The notes: generated from the letters alone by a model not told the origin. A stretch of DNA of 31,352 nt from DATLMR01 sp035634255 (GCA_035634255.1 DASQDI010000101.1:1-31352), one strand, 5' to 3'. Positions 1 to 7,563 are shown, numbered from the stretch's first letter. Made by a program: numbers and translations.

Positions 1-142
1 GGAGATGGTGATGCCGGGCGACAACACGCAGATGGAGATAGAGCTGATCTCGCCCATAGCGATGGAGAAGGGGCTGAGGTTCGCGATCCGCGAGGGGGGG
101 CGCACGGTAGGCGCTGGCACCGTCTCCGAGATCGTAGAGTAA
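1..142 (+). CDS. tuf: Elongation factor Tu, C-terminal fragment
   Basis: The window opens inside this gene; only the last 46 codons and the TAA stop are present. The translation contains VMPGDN, then PIAMEKGLRFAIREGGRTVG, the C-terminal beta-barrel (domain III) of EF-Tu. EF-Tu carries aminoacyl-tRNA to the ribosome as a GTP complex. Its position just before rpsJ is the classical str-to-S10 junction. The final residues (VSEIVE) are within the family's variable tail. Identification is secure despite truncation by the window edge. Confidence 0.96.
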   Translation, partial: EMVMPGDNTQMEIELISPIAMEKGLRFAIREGGRTVGAGTVSEIVE

Positions 143-156
143 TGTCGTAGCGAACG

Positions 157-174
157 AGCGGTGCCGACACCGCT
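157..174 (+). other. Perfect hairpin between tuf and rpsJ
   Basis: AGCGGTG (157-163), loop CCGA, CACCGCT (168-174): a perfect 7-bp stem with a 4-nt loop, 14 nt after the tuf stop. No T-run follows, so it is more likely an mRNA processing or stabilising structure than an intrinsic terminator. It ends 12 nt before the rpsJ start. Confidence 0.5.
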
Positions 175-186
175 AGAGACTTAGAT

Positions 187-513
<327 letters not shown>

Positions 514-517
514 ATCA

Positions 518-597
518 GTCTGGAATCTCGGGTCAGGGGCGGCGGGCCGAAACCCCCGCGCCCGTGGCTAAAGACTCCCGACTCAGGGCTCACAATT
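518..597 (+). repeat. Heptad-phased degenerate repeats in rpsJ-rplC spacer
   Basis: GTCTGGA / ATCTCGG / GTCAGGG follow each other at exactly 7-nt steps (518-538), and GACTCCC / GACTCAG / GGCTCAC (573-593) run at 7-nt steps into AATTATG, which ends with the rplC start codon. Between them lies an imperfect GC-rich inverted repeat (about 536-563). Similar period-7 sequence occurs before rpsS, rplP and rpsK. No Shine-Dalgarno-like purine run is obvious directly before the rplC ATG. Confidence 0.45.
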
Positions 598-1227
598 ATG
601 GTGAACGGAATTATCGGTAAGAAGGTTGGGATGACCCAGCTGTTTGCGCCAGACGGCTCGGTGACGCCGGTGACGGTGATAAAGGCTGGCCCCTGCATCG
701 TCGTCCAGAAGAAGACCGTCAACATCGACGGCTACAACGCGGTCCAACTCGGGTTCGTCGAGGAGAAGCCGCCGCGCCGGGTCAACAAGCCGACTGAAGG
801 CCATTTCAAGAGGGCCGGCGTGCCCCCCACCCGCGTGCTGCGCGAAGTGCGGATCGACGCGAGCGAGGAGGCGACCAACGTCGGCGACAAGATACTCGTC
901 GACATGTTCAACCCGAACGATCTGGTTGACGTGATCGGAAAGTCGAAGGGGCGGGGGTTTGCCGGCTTCATCAAGCGACACGGGTTCGGGGGGGGCCGCG
1001 CCACCCACGGCTCGATGTTCCACCGCGCCCCCGGCTCTATCGGCCAGTCGGCGTACCCGTCGCGCGTCATCAAGGGCACGCGGATGGCCGGGCACATGGG
1101 CAACGAGCGCAAGAGCATTAAGAACCTGCGCGTGGTCGCGGTCGACACGGAGAACAACCTCCTGATGATCCGCGGCGCGGTGCCGGGTCCGAACGGCGCG
1201 TACGTTCTGATCAAGAAGTCGCAGTAA
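598..1227 (+). CDS. rplC: 50S ribosomal protein L3
   Basis: L3 is an early-assembly large-subunit protein whose long extension reaches the peptidyl transferase centre. The 209-residue product begins MVNGIIGKKVGMTQLF and has the signature GFAGFIKRHGFGGGRATHGS and then GSIGQSAYPSRVIKGTRMAGHMG. The glutamine in GSIGQSA is the position methylated by PrmB in other bacteria. Length matches the family. Chosen start is the ATG at 598, which gives the conserved N-terminus. Confidence 0.97.
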   Translation: MVNGIIGKKVGMTQLFAPDGSVTPVTVIKAGPCIVVQKKTVNIDGYNAVQLGFVEEKPPRRVNKPTEGHFKRAGVPPTRVLREVRIDASEEATNVGDKILVDMFNPNDLVDVIGKSKGRGFAGFIKRHGFGGGRATHGSMFHRAPGSIGQSAYPSRVIKGTRMAGHMGNERKSIKNLRVVAVDTENNLLMIRGAVPGPNGAYVLIKKSQ

Positions 1228-1317
1228 TAAAGCGTTGGGCAGCGAGCCCTCTGGATGGTCCCGGCGGTTCGGCCCCGGTCATTCAGCCTCGCCGCTCAAG
1301 TTGGATGGAGCGAAACG

Positions 1318-1947
1318 ATGCCTGTCGTAAAGGTGAAGAATCTGAAGAACGAAGAGGTGGGCGAAGTGGAGTTGTCGGACGCCGTGTTCGGCGCGCCGCT
1401 CAACAAGCCGCTCATCTATGAGGCTGTCAAGAATTATCTGGCGAACCAGAGGGCCGGGACCTCGGCCACCAAGACGCGCGGTGACGTGAAGGGGTCGGGT
1501 AAAAAGCTCTGGAAGCAGAAGGGCACGGGCCGGGCGCGGATCGCCAGCCTCCGGAGCCCCCTGTGGAAGGGCGGCGGGAACGTGCACGGGCCGCAGCCGC
1601 GCGACTGGTCTTACCGCATCCCCAAGAAGATGCGGCGCGGCGCGATCCGCTCGGTCCTCTCCGAGCGGCTCAGGGAGGGCGGCCTCGTTATAGTCGAGAA
1701 TTTCGCGCTCCAGTCGCACAAGACGAAAGACTTCGTGGCGACGCTGGCGGGGCTTGGGTTCGACAAGCGCACGCTGATCATCGACTCCCTGCTCGACAAC
1801 GCCAACCTCGCGCTCTCGTCGCGCAACCTGCCCGGCGTCACATGCGTCTCGCCGAACGGGGTGAACGTCTACGACCTGCTCACGCACGAACAGCTCGCGC
1901 TCACGCGCGAGGCGGCGAGCGAGCTCGAAAAGCAGCTGAGCAAGTAA
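1318..1947 (+). CDS. rplD: 50S ribosomal protein L4
   Basis: L4 lines the exit tunnel and, in some bacteria, autoregulates the S10 operon. The 209-residue product has the tunnel loop TRGDVKGSGKKLWKQKGTGRARIASLRSPLW in its first third, then the MRRGAIRSVLSERL and RTLIIDS core. An in-frame ATG at 1255 would add 21 unconserved residues; the ATG at 1318, behind GGATGGAG, gives the expected MPVVKVKNLKNEEVGEVEL start. The 90-nt spacer before it includes a small stem GGGC-AGCGA-GCCC. Confidence 0.95.
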   Translation: MPVVKVKNLKNEEVGEVELSDAVFGAPLNKPLIYEAVKNYLANQRAGTSATKTRGDVKGSGKKLWKQKGTGRARIASLRSPLWKGGGNVHGPQPRDWSYRIPKKMRRGAIRSVLSERLREGGLVIVENFALQSHKTKDFVATLAGLGFDKRTLIIDSLLDNANLALSSRNLPGVTCVSPNGVNVYDLLTHEQLALTREAASELEKQLSK

Positions 1948-1969
1948 ACCGGGTAAGTAGGAGACTCGC

Positions 1970-2299
1970 ATGAAGACTATTTGGGATGTCATAAAAGGGC
2001 CGATCATCACCGAGAAGGCGCTCACCATGAAGGACGAGCCGGAGTCGATGGGCCGCGACGGGAACGAGCGGCAGATACTCACGCTCCGGGTCGACCCCCG
2101 CGCGACCAAGCCCGAGATCAAGCGCGCGGTCGAGCAGATCCTCGGCGTCAAGGTCGACGCCGTGCGCGTGGCGAACTTCCAGGGCAAGATGAAGCGGATA
2201 CCGACCCGGCGCGAGATGGGCCGCCGGTCCGACTGGAAGAAGGCCTTCGTAACGCTCAAGGCCGGCGAGAGGCCGATCATGTACGAGGACGCAATTTAA
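1970..2299 (+). CDS. rplW: 50S ribosomal protein L23
   Basis: L23 sits at the tunnel exit and docks trigger factor and SRP. The 109-residue protein has the N-terminal IKGPIITEKAL motif and the C-terminal MGRRSDWKKAFVTLK block. A short polar insertion (DEPESMGRDGNERQ, about residues 22-35) separates the first helix from the following strand, making it slightly longer than the usual 95-100. RBS TAGGAG lies 6-7 nt before the ATG; the gene follows rplD after 22 nt. Confidence 0.95.
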   Translation: MKTIWDVIKGPIITEKALTMKDEPESMGRDGNERQILTLRVDPRATKPEIKRAVEQILGVKVDAVRVANFQGKMKRIPTRREMGRRSDWKKAFVTLKAGERPIMYEDAI

Positions 2300-2308
2300 C
2301 TCGAGTGT

Positions 2309-2324
2309 CCGGGTTTCGGCCCGG
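2309..2324 (+). other. Hairpin in rplW-rplB spacer
   Basis: CCGGG (2309-2313), loop TTTCGG, CCCGG (2320-2324): a perfect 5-bp stem in the 51-nt gap before rplB. No U-tract follows. It belongs to the series of GC hairpins that mark most of the longer spacers in this operon. Confidence 0.4.
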
Positions 2325-2350
2325 AACTCAGAGCCTGAGACGAGGATGAG

Positions 2351-3175
2351 ATGGGAGTCAAGAAACTTAATCCGACATCGCCGGCGCGCCGGTACCAGAC
2401 GTATCTCACGCGGGACGAGATAACGACCGACAAGCCGTACGAGCCGCTGCTCGCGCCGAAGAGGCGCATTTCGGGCCGCAACAACGACGGCCACATAACC
2501 GTGCGCAGGCGCGGGGGCGGGGCCAAGCGCCAGTACCGCATCATCGACTTCAAGCGCGACAAGACGGGCATCCCCGCGAAGGTCGCGACGATAGAGTACG
2601 ACCCGAACCGCTCGGCGCACATCGCCCTGCTCAGCTACGCGGACGGCGAGAAGAGGTACATCATAGCGCCCGTAGGCCTGAAGGTGGGGCAGACCATCGT
2701 CTCCGGCCCGGAGTCCGACATCATCGCGGGGAACGCCCTGCCTCTCCGCAACATCCCGCTCGGCACGACGATCCACAACATCGAGCTGCGCCGGGGCAAG
2801 GGCGCGCAGATGGTGCGGGCCGCGGGCGGCGCGGCCCAGCTGGTCGCGAAGGAAGGCGACTGGGCCCAGCTCCGCCTGCCTTCGGGTGAGATCAGGCGGG
2901 TCAACATCGAGTGCTACGCGACCGTCGGCCAGATCGGCAACATCGAGCACAGCAACATCTCTCTGGGCAAGGCGGGCCGCACCCGCTGGATCGGGCGCAG
3001 GCCCAAGGTCCGGGGGGTCGCGATGAACCCGGTGGACCACCCGCACGGAGGGGGCGAGGGCAAGACCTCGGGCGGCCGCCATCCGGTCAGCCCGTGGGGG
3101 CAGCCCACGCGCGGCTACAAGACTCGCAACAACAAGCGCACCGACAAGTTCATCGTGCGCAGGGCCAAGAAGTAA
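2351..3175 (+). CDS. rplB: 50S ribosomal protein L2
   Basis: L2 is a universally conserved large-subunit protein needed for subunit joining and peptidyl transferase activity. The 274-residue product has the N-terminal YQTYLTRDEITTDKPYEPLL, the SH3-like core, and the C-terminal signature GVAMNPVDHPHGGGEGK with the conserved histidine (HPHGGG). The length is that of the family (about 275). The ATG at 2351 follows GAGGATGAG, which supplies the ribosome binding site. Confidence 0.98.
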   Translation: MGVKKLNPTSPARRYQTYLTRDEITTDKPYEPLLAPKRRISGRNNDGHITVRRRGGGAKRQYRIIDFKRDKTGIPAKVATIEYDPNRSAHIALLSYADGEKRYIIAPVGLKVGQTIVSGPESDIIAGNALPLRNIPLGTTIHNIELRRGKGAQMVRAAGGAAQLVAKEGDWAQLRLPSGEIRRVNIECYATVGQIGNIEHSNISLGKAGRTRWIGRRPKVRGVAMNPVDHPHGGGEGKTSGGRHPVSPWGQPTRGYKTRNNKRTDKFIVRRAKK

Positions 3176-3185
3176 GCTTTCAACG

Positions 3186-3204
3186 CTGAATACTGAGAAT
3201 TGAT
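3186..3204 (+). repeat. Dispersed repeat copy 1 upstream of rpsS
   Basis: CTGAATACTGAGAATTGAT, directly before the rpsS ATG (3206). It matches 17 of 19 bases with 14248-14266, in the same position upstream of rpsK. It is internally heptad-phased: GA dinucleotides at 3188, 3195 and 3202. It replaces a normal Shine-Dalgarno; the only candidate is the weak GAGAA within the repeat. Confidence 0.5.
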
Positions 3205-3205
3205 T

Positions 3206-3496
3206 ATGGCAAGATCGATAAAAAAAGGTCCGTTCGTTGACGACCACCTGGTCAACGCGATCATGAGGATGAATCAGGCGAACGAGAAGCGCGTCCACAA
3301 GACGTGGTCCCGCCGCTCGACCATCCTGCCGGAGATGGTGGGGCACACCGTCGCCGTCCACAACGGGAAGAAGTTCATCCCCGTCTACGTGCAGGAGAAC
3401 ATGGTCGGGCACAAGTTCGGCGAGTTCGCGCCCACGCGACAGTTCAAAGGCCACCCGGAAAAGAGTGACAAGACCACCAAGAAGGGAGGCAGGTAA
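3206..3496 (+). CDS. rpsS: 30S ribosomal protein S19
   Basis: S19 is a small-subunit head protein near the decoding site that pairs with S13. The 96-residue product MARSIKKGPFVDDHLV...RRSTILPEMVGHTVAVHNGKKFIPVYV...MVGHKFGEFAPTR is a typical full-length S19. An in-frame TTG at 3200 is possible, but the ATG at 3206 gives the conserved N-terminus. It precedes rplV by only 3 nt, suggesting coupled translation. Confidence 0.96.
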   Translation: MARSIKKGPFVDDHLVNAIMRMNQANEKRVHKTWSRRSTILPEMVGHTVAVHNGKKFIPVYVQENMVGHKFGEFAPTRQFKGHPEKSDKTTKKGGR

Positions 3497-3499
3497 GAG

Positions 3500-3862
3500 A
3501 TGAAAGCACGCGCGGTAGCTAAGTACATCAAAGGCTCGCCCCAGAAGGCGCGGCTCGTGATCGACCTGATCCGGGGCCGCAACGTGCCGGAGGCGCTGGC
3601 CCTGCTCGCGGGCACGAACAAGCGCGCGGCCAAGCCCATCGAGATCACCCTGCGCTCGGCCATAGCCAACGCCGAGCAGAAGGCCGACCAGCTCAACGTC
3701 GCGATTGACGTAGACCGGCTCAAGGTCTCCACGGCGACCGTGGACCTCGGGCCCACCAAGTTCCGCCGCCGCGTGCGGCCGGCCCCGATGGGCCGCGCCT
3801 ACCGCGAGCGCCGATGGGTCAGCCACATCACCATCGAGGTGGAGACCGCGAAAGCAGAATAG
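3500..3862 (+). CDS. rplV: 50S ribosomal protein L22
   Basis: L22 lines the exit tunnel with an extended beta-hairpin. The 120-residue product starts MKARAVAKYIKGSPQKARLVIDLIRG and carries the hairpin region KVSTATVDLGPTKFRRRVRPAPMGRAYRERRW near the C-terminus. The size fits the family (110-120). RBS GGAGGCAGG lies in the end of rpsS. Third-position GC is very high: only 2 of about 50 interior codons counted by hand end in A/T. Confidence 0.96.
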   Translation: MKARAVAKYIKGSPQKARLVIDLIRGRNVPEALALLAGTNKRAAKPIEITLRSAIANAEQKADQLNVAIDVDRLKVSTATVDLGPTKFRRRVRPAPMGRAYRERRWVSHITIEVETAKAE

Positions 3863-3888
3863 GAACGCCGTTCCGAATTGGAGGATTT

Positions 3889-4545
3889 GTGGGTCAGAAA
3901 GTTCATCCGTATGGGTTCAGGCTCGGGTTCAACCGCGGCTGGCATTCCAACTGGATAGCCAAGCGCGATTACGCCGACCTGTTGCACGAGGACCTCAAGC
4001 TCAAGAGGGAGCTGAAGACGCGCTTCGCGGGCGCGGGCGTCTCCAACATCGACGTGGAGCGCGCGGCCAACAAGCTGAAGATCATCATCCACACGTCGCG
4101 GCCCGGCATCATCATCGGGCGCAAGGGCGCTGAGATCGACAAGCTCAAGGCGGAGATCAAGGACCGCACCGGGCGCGAGGTCTACGTCAACATCCAGGAG
4201 ATTCACAAGCCCGAGCTGAACGCGCAGCTTCAGGCGGAGCAGATAGCGCAGCAGCTCGAAAAGCGCATAGCCTTCCGCCGCGCCATGCGCCGCGCGGTCG
4301 AAAACGCCCAGCGCTTCGGCGCGCAGGGGATCAAGGTCCGCGTGTCGGGCCGGCTCAACGGGGCCGAGATCGCCCGCTCCGAGTGGTACCTGCAGGGGCG
4401 CCTCCCCCTCCACACCCTGCGCGCGGACATCGACTACGGCTTCGCGGAAGCCCACACGACCTTCGGAGTCATCGGCGTCAAGGTGTGGATCTACCGAGGG
4501 GACGAGCTGAGCGTTAGGCGGGCGGTCCAGGCGAGGAGACAATAA
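3889..4545 (+). CDS. rpsC: 30S ribosomal protein S3
   Basis: S3 forms part of the mRNA entry channel. The open frame begins further upstream, inside rplV, but the conserved N-terminus GQKVHPYGFRLGF follows a GTG at 3889 that has GAGGATT just upstream, so GTG is taken as the start, giving 218 residues. The KH domain GXXG loop is IIIGRKGAEIDKLK; the C-terminal domain has SGRLNGAEIARSEW and GVKVWIYRGD. Follows rplV after 26 nt. Confidence 0.95.
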   Translation: MGQKVHPYGFRLGFNRGWHSNWIAKRDYADLLHEDLKLKRELKTRFAGAGVSNIDVERAANKLKIIIHTSRPGIIIGRKGAEIDKLKAEIKDRTGREVYVNIQEIHKPELNAQLQAEQIAQQLEKRIAFRRAMRRAVENAQRFGAQGIKVRVSGRLNGAEIARSEWYLQGRLPLHTLRADIDYGFAEAHTTFGVIGVKVWIYRGDELSVRRAVQARRQ

Positions 4546-4648
4546 CGGCGGGGATCAGAGGCCAGGAGTCAGGGAAGATGAGGGACTCTCTTAACAGAAT
4601 CCCCCTGATCCCTCACCGGCCCCCGACCACTGACCACTGGGATTAATT
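4546..4648 (+). repeat. Heptad-repeat spacer between rpsC and rplP
   Basis: A 103-nt non-coding gap. GATCAGA / GGCCAGG / AGTCAGG (4553-4573) run in 7-nt steps, and ACCACTG occurs twice in tandem (4626-4632, 4633-4639). GGGATCAG (4551-4558) is the perfect inverse complement of CTGATCCC (4605-4612), so the spacer can fold into one long stem-loop. The last bases (GGGATTAATT) lead directly to the rplP ATG. Confidence 0.5.
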
Positions 4649-5089
4649 ATGGCTGAATACAAAATTCCAAAGCGAATGAAGTACCGCAAGCAGCAGCGGG
4701 GCCGCATGAGCGGGGTGGCCACGCGCGGCGCGGAGATATCTTTCGGAGAGTATGGGCTCAAGGCCCTTGAGCCCGCGTGGATCACCGGCAAGCAGATCGA
4801 GGCCTCCCGCGTCGCGATGACTCGCTTCATCAAGCGCGGCGGCAAGATCTGGATCAGAGTCTTCCCGGACAAGCCCATCACCAAGAAGCCGGCCGAGACC
4901 CGCATGGGTAAGGGCAAGGGCGCCCCCGAAGGGTGGGTCGCCGTCATCAAGCCCGGCCGCATACTCTTCGAGATGGAGGGCGTGGACGAGAAGACCGCGC
5001 GCGAGGCCATCAGGCTCGCGGCGATGAAGCTCCCGATCAAGACCCGGTTCATCACGCGCAAGGATCAGGAGGGAGGCGGACTGGTATGA
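4649..5089 (+). CDS. rplP: 50S ribosomal protein L16
   Basis: L16 binds near the A-site tRNA elbow and is required late in 50S assembly. The 146-residue product has MKYRKQQRGRMSGVATRGAEISFGEYGL, ITGKQIEASRVAMTRFIKRGGKIWIRVFPDKP and ETRMGKGKGAPEGWVAVIKPG, the family signatures in order. Slightly longer than E. coli L16 (136), like many non-proteobacterial homologues. Its TGA overlaps the rpmC ATG (ATGA), so the two are probably translationally coupled. Confidence 0.97.
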   Translation: MAEYKIPKRMKYRKQQRGRMSGVATRGAEISFGEYGLKALEPAWITGKQIEASRVAMTRFIKRGGKIWIRVFPDKPITKKPAETRMGKGKGAPEGWVAVIKPGRILFEMEGVDEKTAREAIRLAAMKLPIKTRFITRKDQEGGGLV

Positions 5090-5289
5090 AGACGGAAGAG
5101 TTGAGAGAGATGTCGGACGACGACCTCAACGCGAAGGTGAACGAGCTTAAGGAGCAGCTGTTCCGCAACCGGTTCAAGCTCGCCCTCGGCAACACGGACG
5201 TTGTGAATCAGGTGCGCGGTCAGAGGAAGGACCTCGCGCGGGTGAAGACTCTGCTGCGCGAGCGCGAGATCGCCGCGGGGCGAAAGTAA
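5086..5289 (+). CDS. rpmC: 50S ribosomal protein L29
   Basis: L29 sits beside L23 at the tunnel exit. The 67-residue product MKTEELREMSDDDLNAKVNELKEQLFRNRFKLALGN...VRGQRKDLARVKTLLRERE is the two-helix coiled-coil protein of normal size. A longer frame extends upstream into rplP, but the ATG at 5086, overlapping the rplP stop, yields the conserved start and is preceded by GGAGGCGG. Confidence 0.94.
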   Translation: MKTEELREMSDDDLNAKVNELKEQLFRNRFKLALGNTDVVNQVRGQRKDLARVKTLLREREIAAGRK

Positions 5290-5297
5290 GGACAATC

Positions 5298-5320
5298 GGG
5301 CGCGCTGGTTTACCGCGCCC
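5298..5320 (+). other. Perfect hairpin between rpmC and rpsQ
   Basis: GGGCGCG (5298-5304), 9-nt loop, CGCGCCC (5314-5320): a perfect 7-bp GC stem 8 nt after the rpmC stop and 14 nt before rpsQ. It is followed by CTTGAAGG, not a U-tract. It could act as a processing or stabilising element or partially attenuate transcription. Confidence 0.45.
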
Positions 5321-5334
5321 CTTGAAGGACGAGT

Positions 5335-5784
5335 ATGGAAGAGAATAGAGACAACCCCATCGAAGAGACGGCGGGAGAGCCCTCGGCGGAGGGCGGGGCC
5401 GGGACCGAGTCGGACGGCTTACTGGTGGAGGCCGCGCGGGCCATAGGCTCCGTCGCGGGCGCGGTCGCGGGCACGGTGTCGGCGGCGCTTGGCGGCGGGA
5501 CGAGCGCGGAGAGCGCGGAGGCCATCGCGGCGGGGCCCGTCCACAGGCGGCAGGAGAAGGTCGGCCTCGTGACGAGCGACAAGATGGAGAAGACGGTCGT
5601 CGTCCGCGTAGAGCGGCAGGTCAAGCACCCGAAGTACAAGCGGTACATCCGGCGCAGGTCGAAGTTCATGGCGCACAACGAGATGGAGGCGCACATCGGC
5701 GACATCGTCAGGATAGTCGAGACGCGCCCCCTTTCCGCGCGCAAGCGCTGGCGCGTGGTCGAGATAGTTCAAAAGGCAAGGTAG
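5335..5784 (+). CDS. rpsQ: 30S ribosomal protein S17 with long acidic N-terminal extension
   Basis: S17 is a primary 16S rRNA-binding protein. The OB-fold core occupies about residues 72-149 (KVGLVTSDKMEKTVVVRVERQVKHPKYKRYIRR...VRIVETRPLSARKRWRVVEI). Ahead of it is a 70-residue extension rich in Glu at its start, then Ala/Gly/Val (AARAIGSVAGAVAGTVSAALGG), of the sort that could form an amphipathic helix. No ATG, GTG or TTG lies close to the core, and the ATG at 5335 has AAGGACG upstream, so the extension is probably translated. Normal S17 is about 80-90 residues. Confidence 0.93.
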   Translation: MEENRDNPIEETAGEPSAEGGAGTESDGLLVEAARAIGSVAGAVAGTVSAALGGGTSAESAEAIAAGPVHRRQEKVGLVTSDKMEKTVVVRVERQVKHPKYKRYIRRRSKFMAHNEMEAHIGDIVRIVETRPLSARKRWRVVEIVQKAR

Positions 5785-5810
5785 CAGCCGGCCGTCAGGG
5801 TGAGGCCGGA

Positions 5811-5827
5811 CCGGGGTCACGCCCCGG
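5811..5827 (+). other. Hairpin between rpsQ and rplN
   Basis: CCGGGG (5811-5816), loop TCACG, CCCCGG (5822-5827): a perfect 6-bp stem in the 72-nt rpsQ-rplN gap, 29 nt before the rplN ATG. No U-tract. Confidence 0.42.
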
Positions 5828-5856
5828 CCCCCGCCCGACGCCTCTGGAGAAAAGTT

Positions 5857-6225
5857 ATGGTTCAGATGAGGTCAATCCTTGAAGTCGCGGATAACTCCGG
5901 GGCAAAGCGCATTTCGATGATTCTGCCGGTCGGCGGCGACACGGGCTCGCGCGCGGGGCTGGGCGATGTCATCACCGCCTCGGTCAAGGAAGCCGCGCCC
6001 GACGGCGCGGTCAAGAAGGGGCAGGTCGTCCGCGCGGTCATCGTCCGCACGCGCAAGGAGACCCGTCGCAACGATGGCACATACATCCGCTTCGATCAGA
6101 ACGCGGCTGTCATCATCAAGGCTGACAACGATCCGGTGGGCACGCGCGTCTTCGGCCCCATCGCCCGCGAGCTGCGCGACAAGCGCTTCATGAAGATCGT
6201 GAGCCTTGCGCCCGAAGTGATTTGA
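5857..6225 (+). CDS. rplN: 50S ribosomal protein L14
   Basis: L14 forms intersubunit bridges with 16S rRNA. The 122-residue product MVQMRSILEVADNSGAKRISMI...GDVITASVKEAAPDGAVKKGQVVRAVIVRTRKETRRNDGTYIRFDQNAAVII is standard in length and motif content. The frame is open upstream to 5800 but the ATG at 5857, 5 nt after GGAGAAA, gives the conserved start. First gene of the classical spc block. Confidence 0.97.
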   Translation: MVQMRSILEVADNSGAKRISMILPVGGDTGSRAGLGDVITASVKEAAPDGAVKKGQVVRAVIVRTRKETRRNDGTYIRFDQNAAVIIKADNDPVGTRVFGPIARELRDKRFMKIVSLAPEVI

Positions 6226-6244
6226 GGCGGTTACACGAGGGATT

Positions 6245-6577
6245 ATGAACGTAGAGATCAACGTGCGAAAGAATGACCGGGTGGTCGTGATTGCGGGCAA
6301 GGACAGGGGCAAGACGGGCCGCGTGCTCGAAGTGCACCCCCGCAAGCGCAAGGTCCTGGTCGAGGGCGTGAACGTCGTCAAGCGCCACAACAAGGCCAAC
6401 GCGCGCAGCGGCGTGCAGGGCGGCATCGTCGAGCGCGAGTCGCCCATCGACGTCTCGAACGTCATGGTGATGTGCCCGACCTGCGGGCAGGCCACCCGCG
6501 CGGGCCACCAGGTCCTGACCGACGGCACGCGCACCCGCGCTTGCAAGAAGTGCGGCGCGGCGATTGAGAAACAGTAG
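6245..6577 (+). CDS. rplX: 50S ribosomal protein L24 with C-terminal zinc ribbon
   Basis: L24 initiates 50S assembly. The N-terminal KOW motif is at residues 9-36 (NDRVVVIAGKDRGKTGRVLEV). The C-terminus has two CxxC pairs, C77/C80 and C100/C103, a zinc-ribbon seen in many bacterial L24 proteins but absent in E. coli. Length 110. It follows rplN after 19 nt. Confidence 0.95.
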   Translation: MNVEINVRKNDRVVVIAGKDRGKTGRVLEVHPRKRKVLVEGVNVVKRHNKANARSGVQGGIVERESPIDVSNVMVMCPTCGQATRAGHQVLTDGTRTRACKKCGAAIEKQ

Positions 6578-6642
6578 TCTTAATCTGAATCGGTAAACGG
6601 GGCCCGGCCCCAAATTCCGAAGTCAGCGAGGTGTTGATTAAC

Positions 6643-7188
6643 ATGGCAGCGAGACTGAGAGAGCGTTACAAGAGCGAGATCATCCAGGCCCTGATGAAGG
6701 AGTTCAATTACACGAACCCGATGGCCGTGCCGAAGATCGAAAAGATCGTGCTTAACATGGGCGTGGGCCGCGAGGCGCAGAGCAACCCGAAGGTGTTCGA
6801 CCAGGCCATAATGGAGCTCGCGACCATCTCCGGGCAGAAGCCCGTCATCACCAAGGCCAAGAAATCGATTGCGGCCTTCAAGCTCCGGACGGGGATGCCG
6901 GTGGGCGTCTCGGTCACCCTGCGGAGCGACCGCATGTACGAATTCCTCGACCGGTTCATAAACGCCGTGCTCCCGCGCGTGCGCGACTTCCGGGGGGTCA
7001 GCCCGCGCGCGTTCGACGGGCGCGGCAACTACACGGTCGGCATCAAGGACCAGTTGATTTTCCCCGAGATCGACTTCAACAAGGTCGACAAGACTCGGGG
7101 CATGAACATCTCAATAGTGACGACGGCCCGCACGGACGAGGAAGGGCGCGCCCTGCTTCGACAGTTCGGCATGCCGTTCACCAAGTAG
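6643..7188 (+). CDS. rplE: 50S ribosomal protein L5
   Basis: L5 binds 5S rRNA and contacts P-site tRNA and S13. The 181-residue product has LMKEFNYTNPMAVPKIEKIVLNMGVG, GQKPVITKAKKSIAAFKLR, and DFRGVSPRAFDGRGNYTVGIKDQLIFPEIDFNKVD. In-frame GTG (6631) and TTG (6634) lie upstream, but the ATG at 6643 has GAGGTG about 9 nt ahead and gives the usual N-terminus. The preceding spacer has the stem GGGGC-CCG-GCCCC. Confidence 0.95.
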   Translation: MAARLRERYKSEIIQALMKEFNYTNPMAVPKIEKIVLNMGVGREAQSNPKVFDQAIMELATISGQKPVITKAKKSIAAFKLRTGMPVGVSVTLRSDRMYEFLDRFINAVLPRVRDFRGVSPRAFDGRGNYTVGIKDQLIFPEIDFNKVDKTRGMNISIVTTARTDEEGRALLRQFGMPFTK

Positions 7189-7199
7189 CGAGAGGAACG

Positions 7200-7484
7200 A
7201 TGGCAAGACAATCTTCGATTTATAAGGCGAACGAGCTGAAGCGCTCCCTGGCGCTCGCCAAGCTCCGGGTCAAAGACCAGTTCGGGGCGGACGACAAGAA
7301 GACGATCAAGAAGGCTAAGGCCAAGGGGGTGAAGCTGAACGTCTTCACCTCGCGGGTGCACAACCGCTGCCGCCGGTGCGGCCGCGGGCGGGCTTACCTC
7401 CGCAAGTTCGCGCTCTGCCGCATATGTTTCCGCGACCTGGCCCTCGAAGGGCACGTGCCGGGCGTGACCAAGTCGAGCTGGTAA
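7200..7484 (+). CDS. rpsN: 30S ribosomal protein S14, zinc-type with a long N-terminus
   Basis: S14 is a late-assembly protein of the 30S head. The C-terminal 45 residues are the zinc form: NRCRRCGRGRAYLRKFALCRICFRDLALEGHVPGVTKSSW with C57, C60, C73 and C76. Zinc-form S14 is normally about 61 residues; this one has 94, with a basic N-terminal part (NELKRSLALAKLRVKDQF...) more like the arrangement of long S14 proteins. The ATG at 7200 has AGAGGA upstream. Length and cysteines together look like an intermediate form. Confidence 0.93.
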   Translation: MARQSSIYKANELKRSLALAKLRVKDQFGADDKKTIKKAKAKGVKLNVFTSRVHNRCRRCGRGRAYLRKFALCRICFRDLALEGHVPGVTKSSW

Positions 7485-7563
7485 CGAAGACCGGGCCGGG
7501 GGGCCGGCGAGGCGTAACCGCCCGCGCGCGCCACGTTCCCGGCCACTGATTTTAGGAGAAGCG

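Noticed and set aside
1255..1317. Extended start for L4 at 1255
   Set aside because: The 21 added residues are not L4-like, and the ATG at 1318 has a good ribosome binding site and the conserved start.
1901..3826. Long minus-strand open frame of 641 codons opposite rplW-rplB-rpsS-rplV
   Set aside because: It is a shadow of GC-rich coding sequence: it runs opposite several certain ribosomal genes, has low-complexity Leu/Arg/Val/Asp composition and no recognisable domain.
4546..4648. CRISPR-like or IS-end interpretation of the rpsC-rplP repeats
   Set aside because: Units are 7 nt and degenerate, with no spacers, no transposase and no target duplication.
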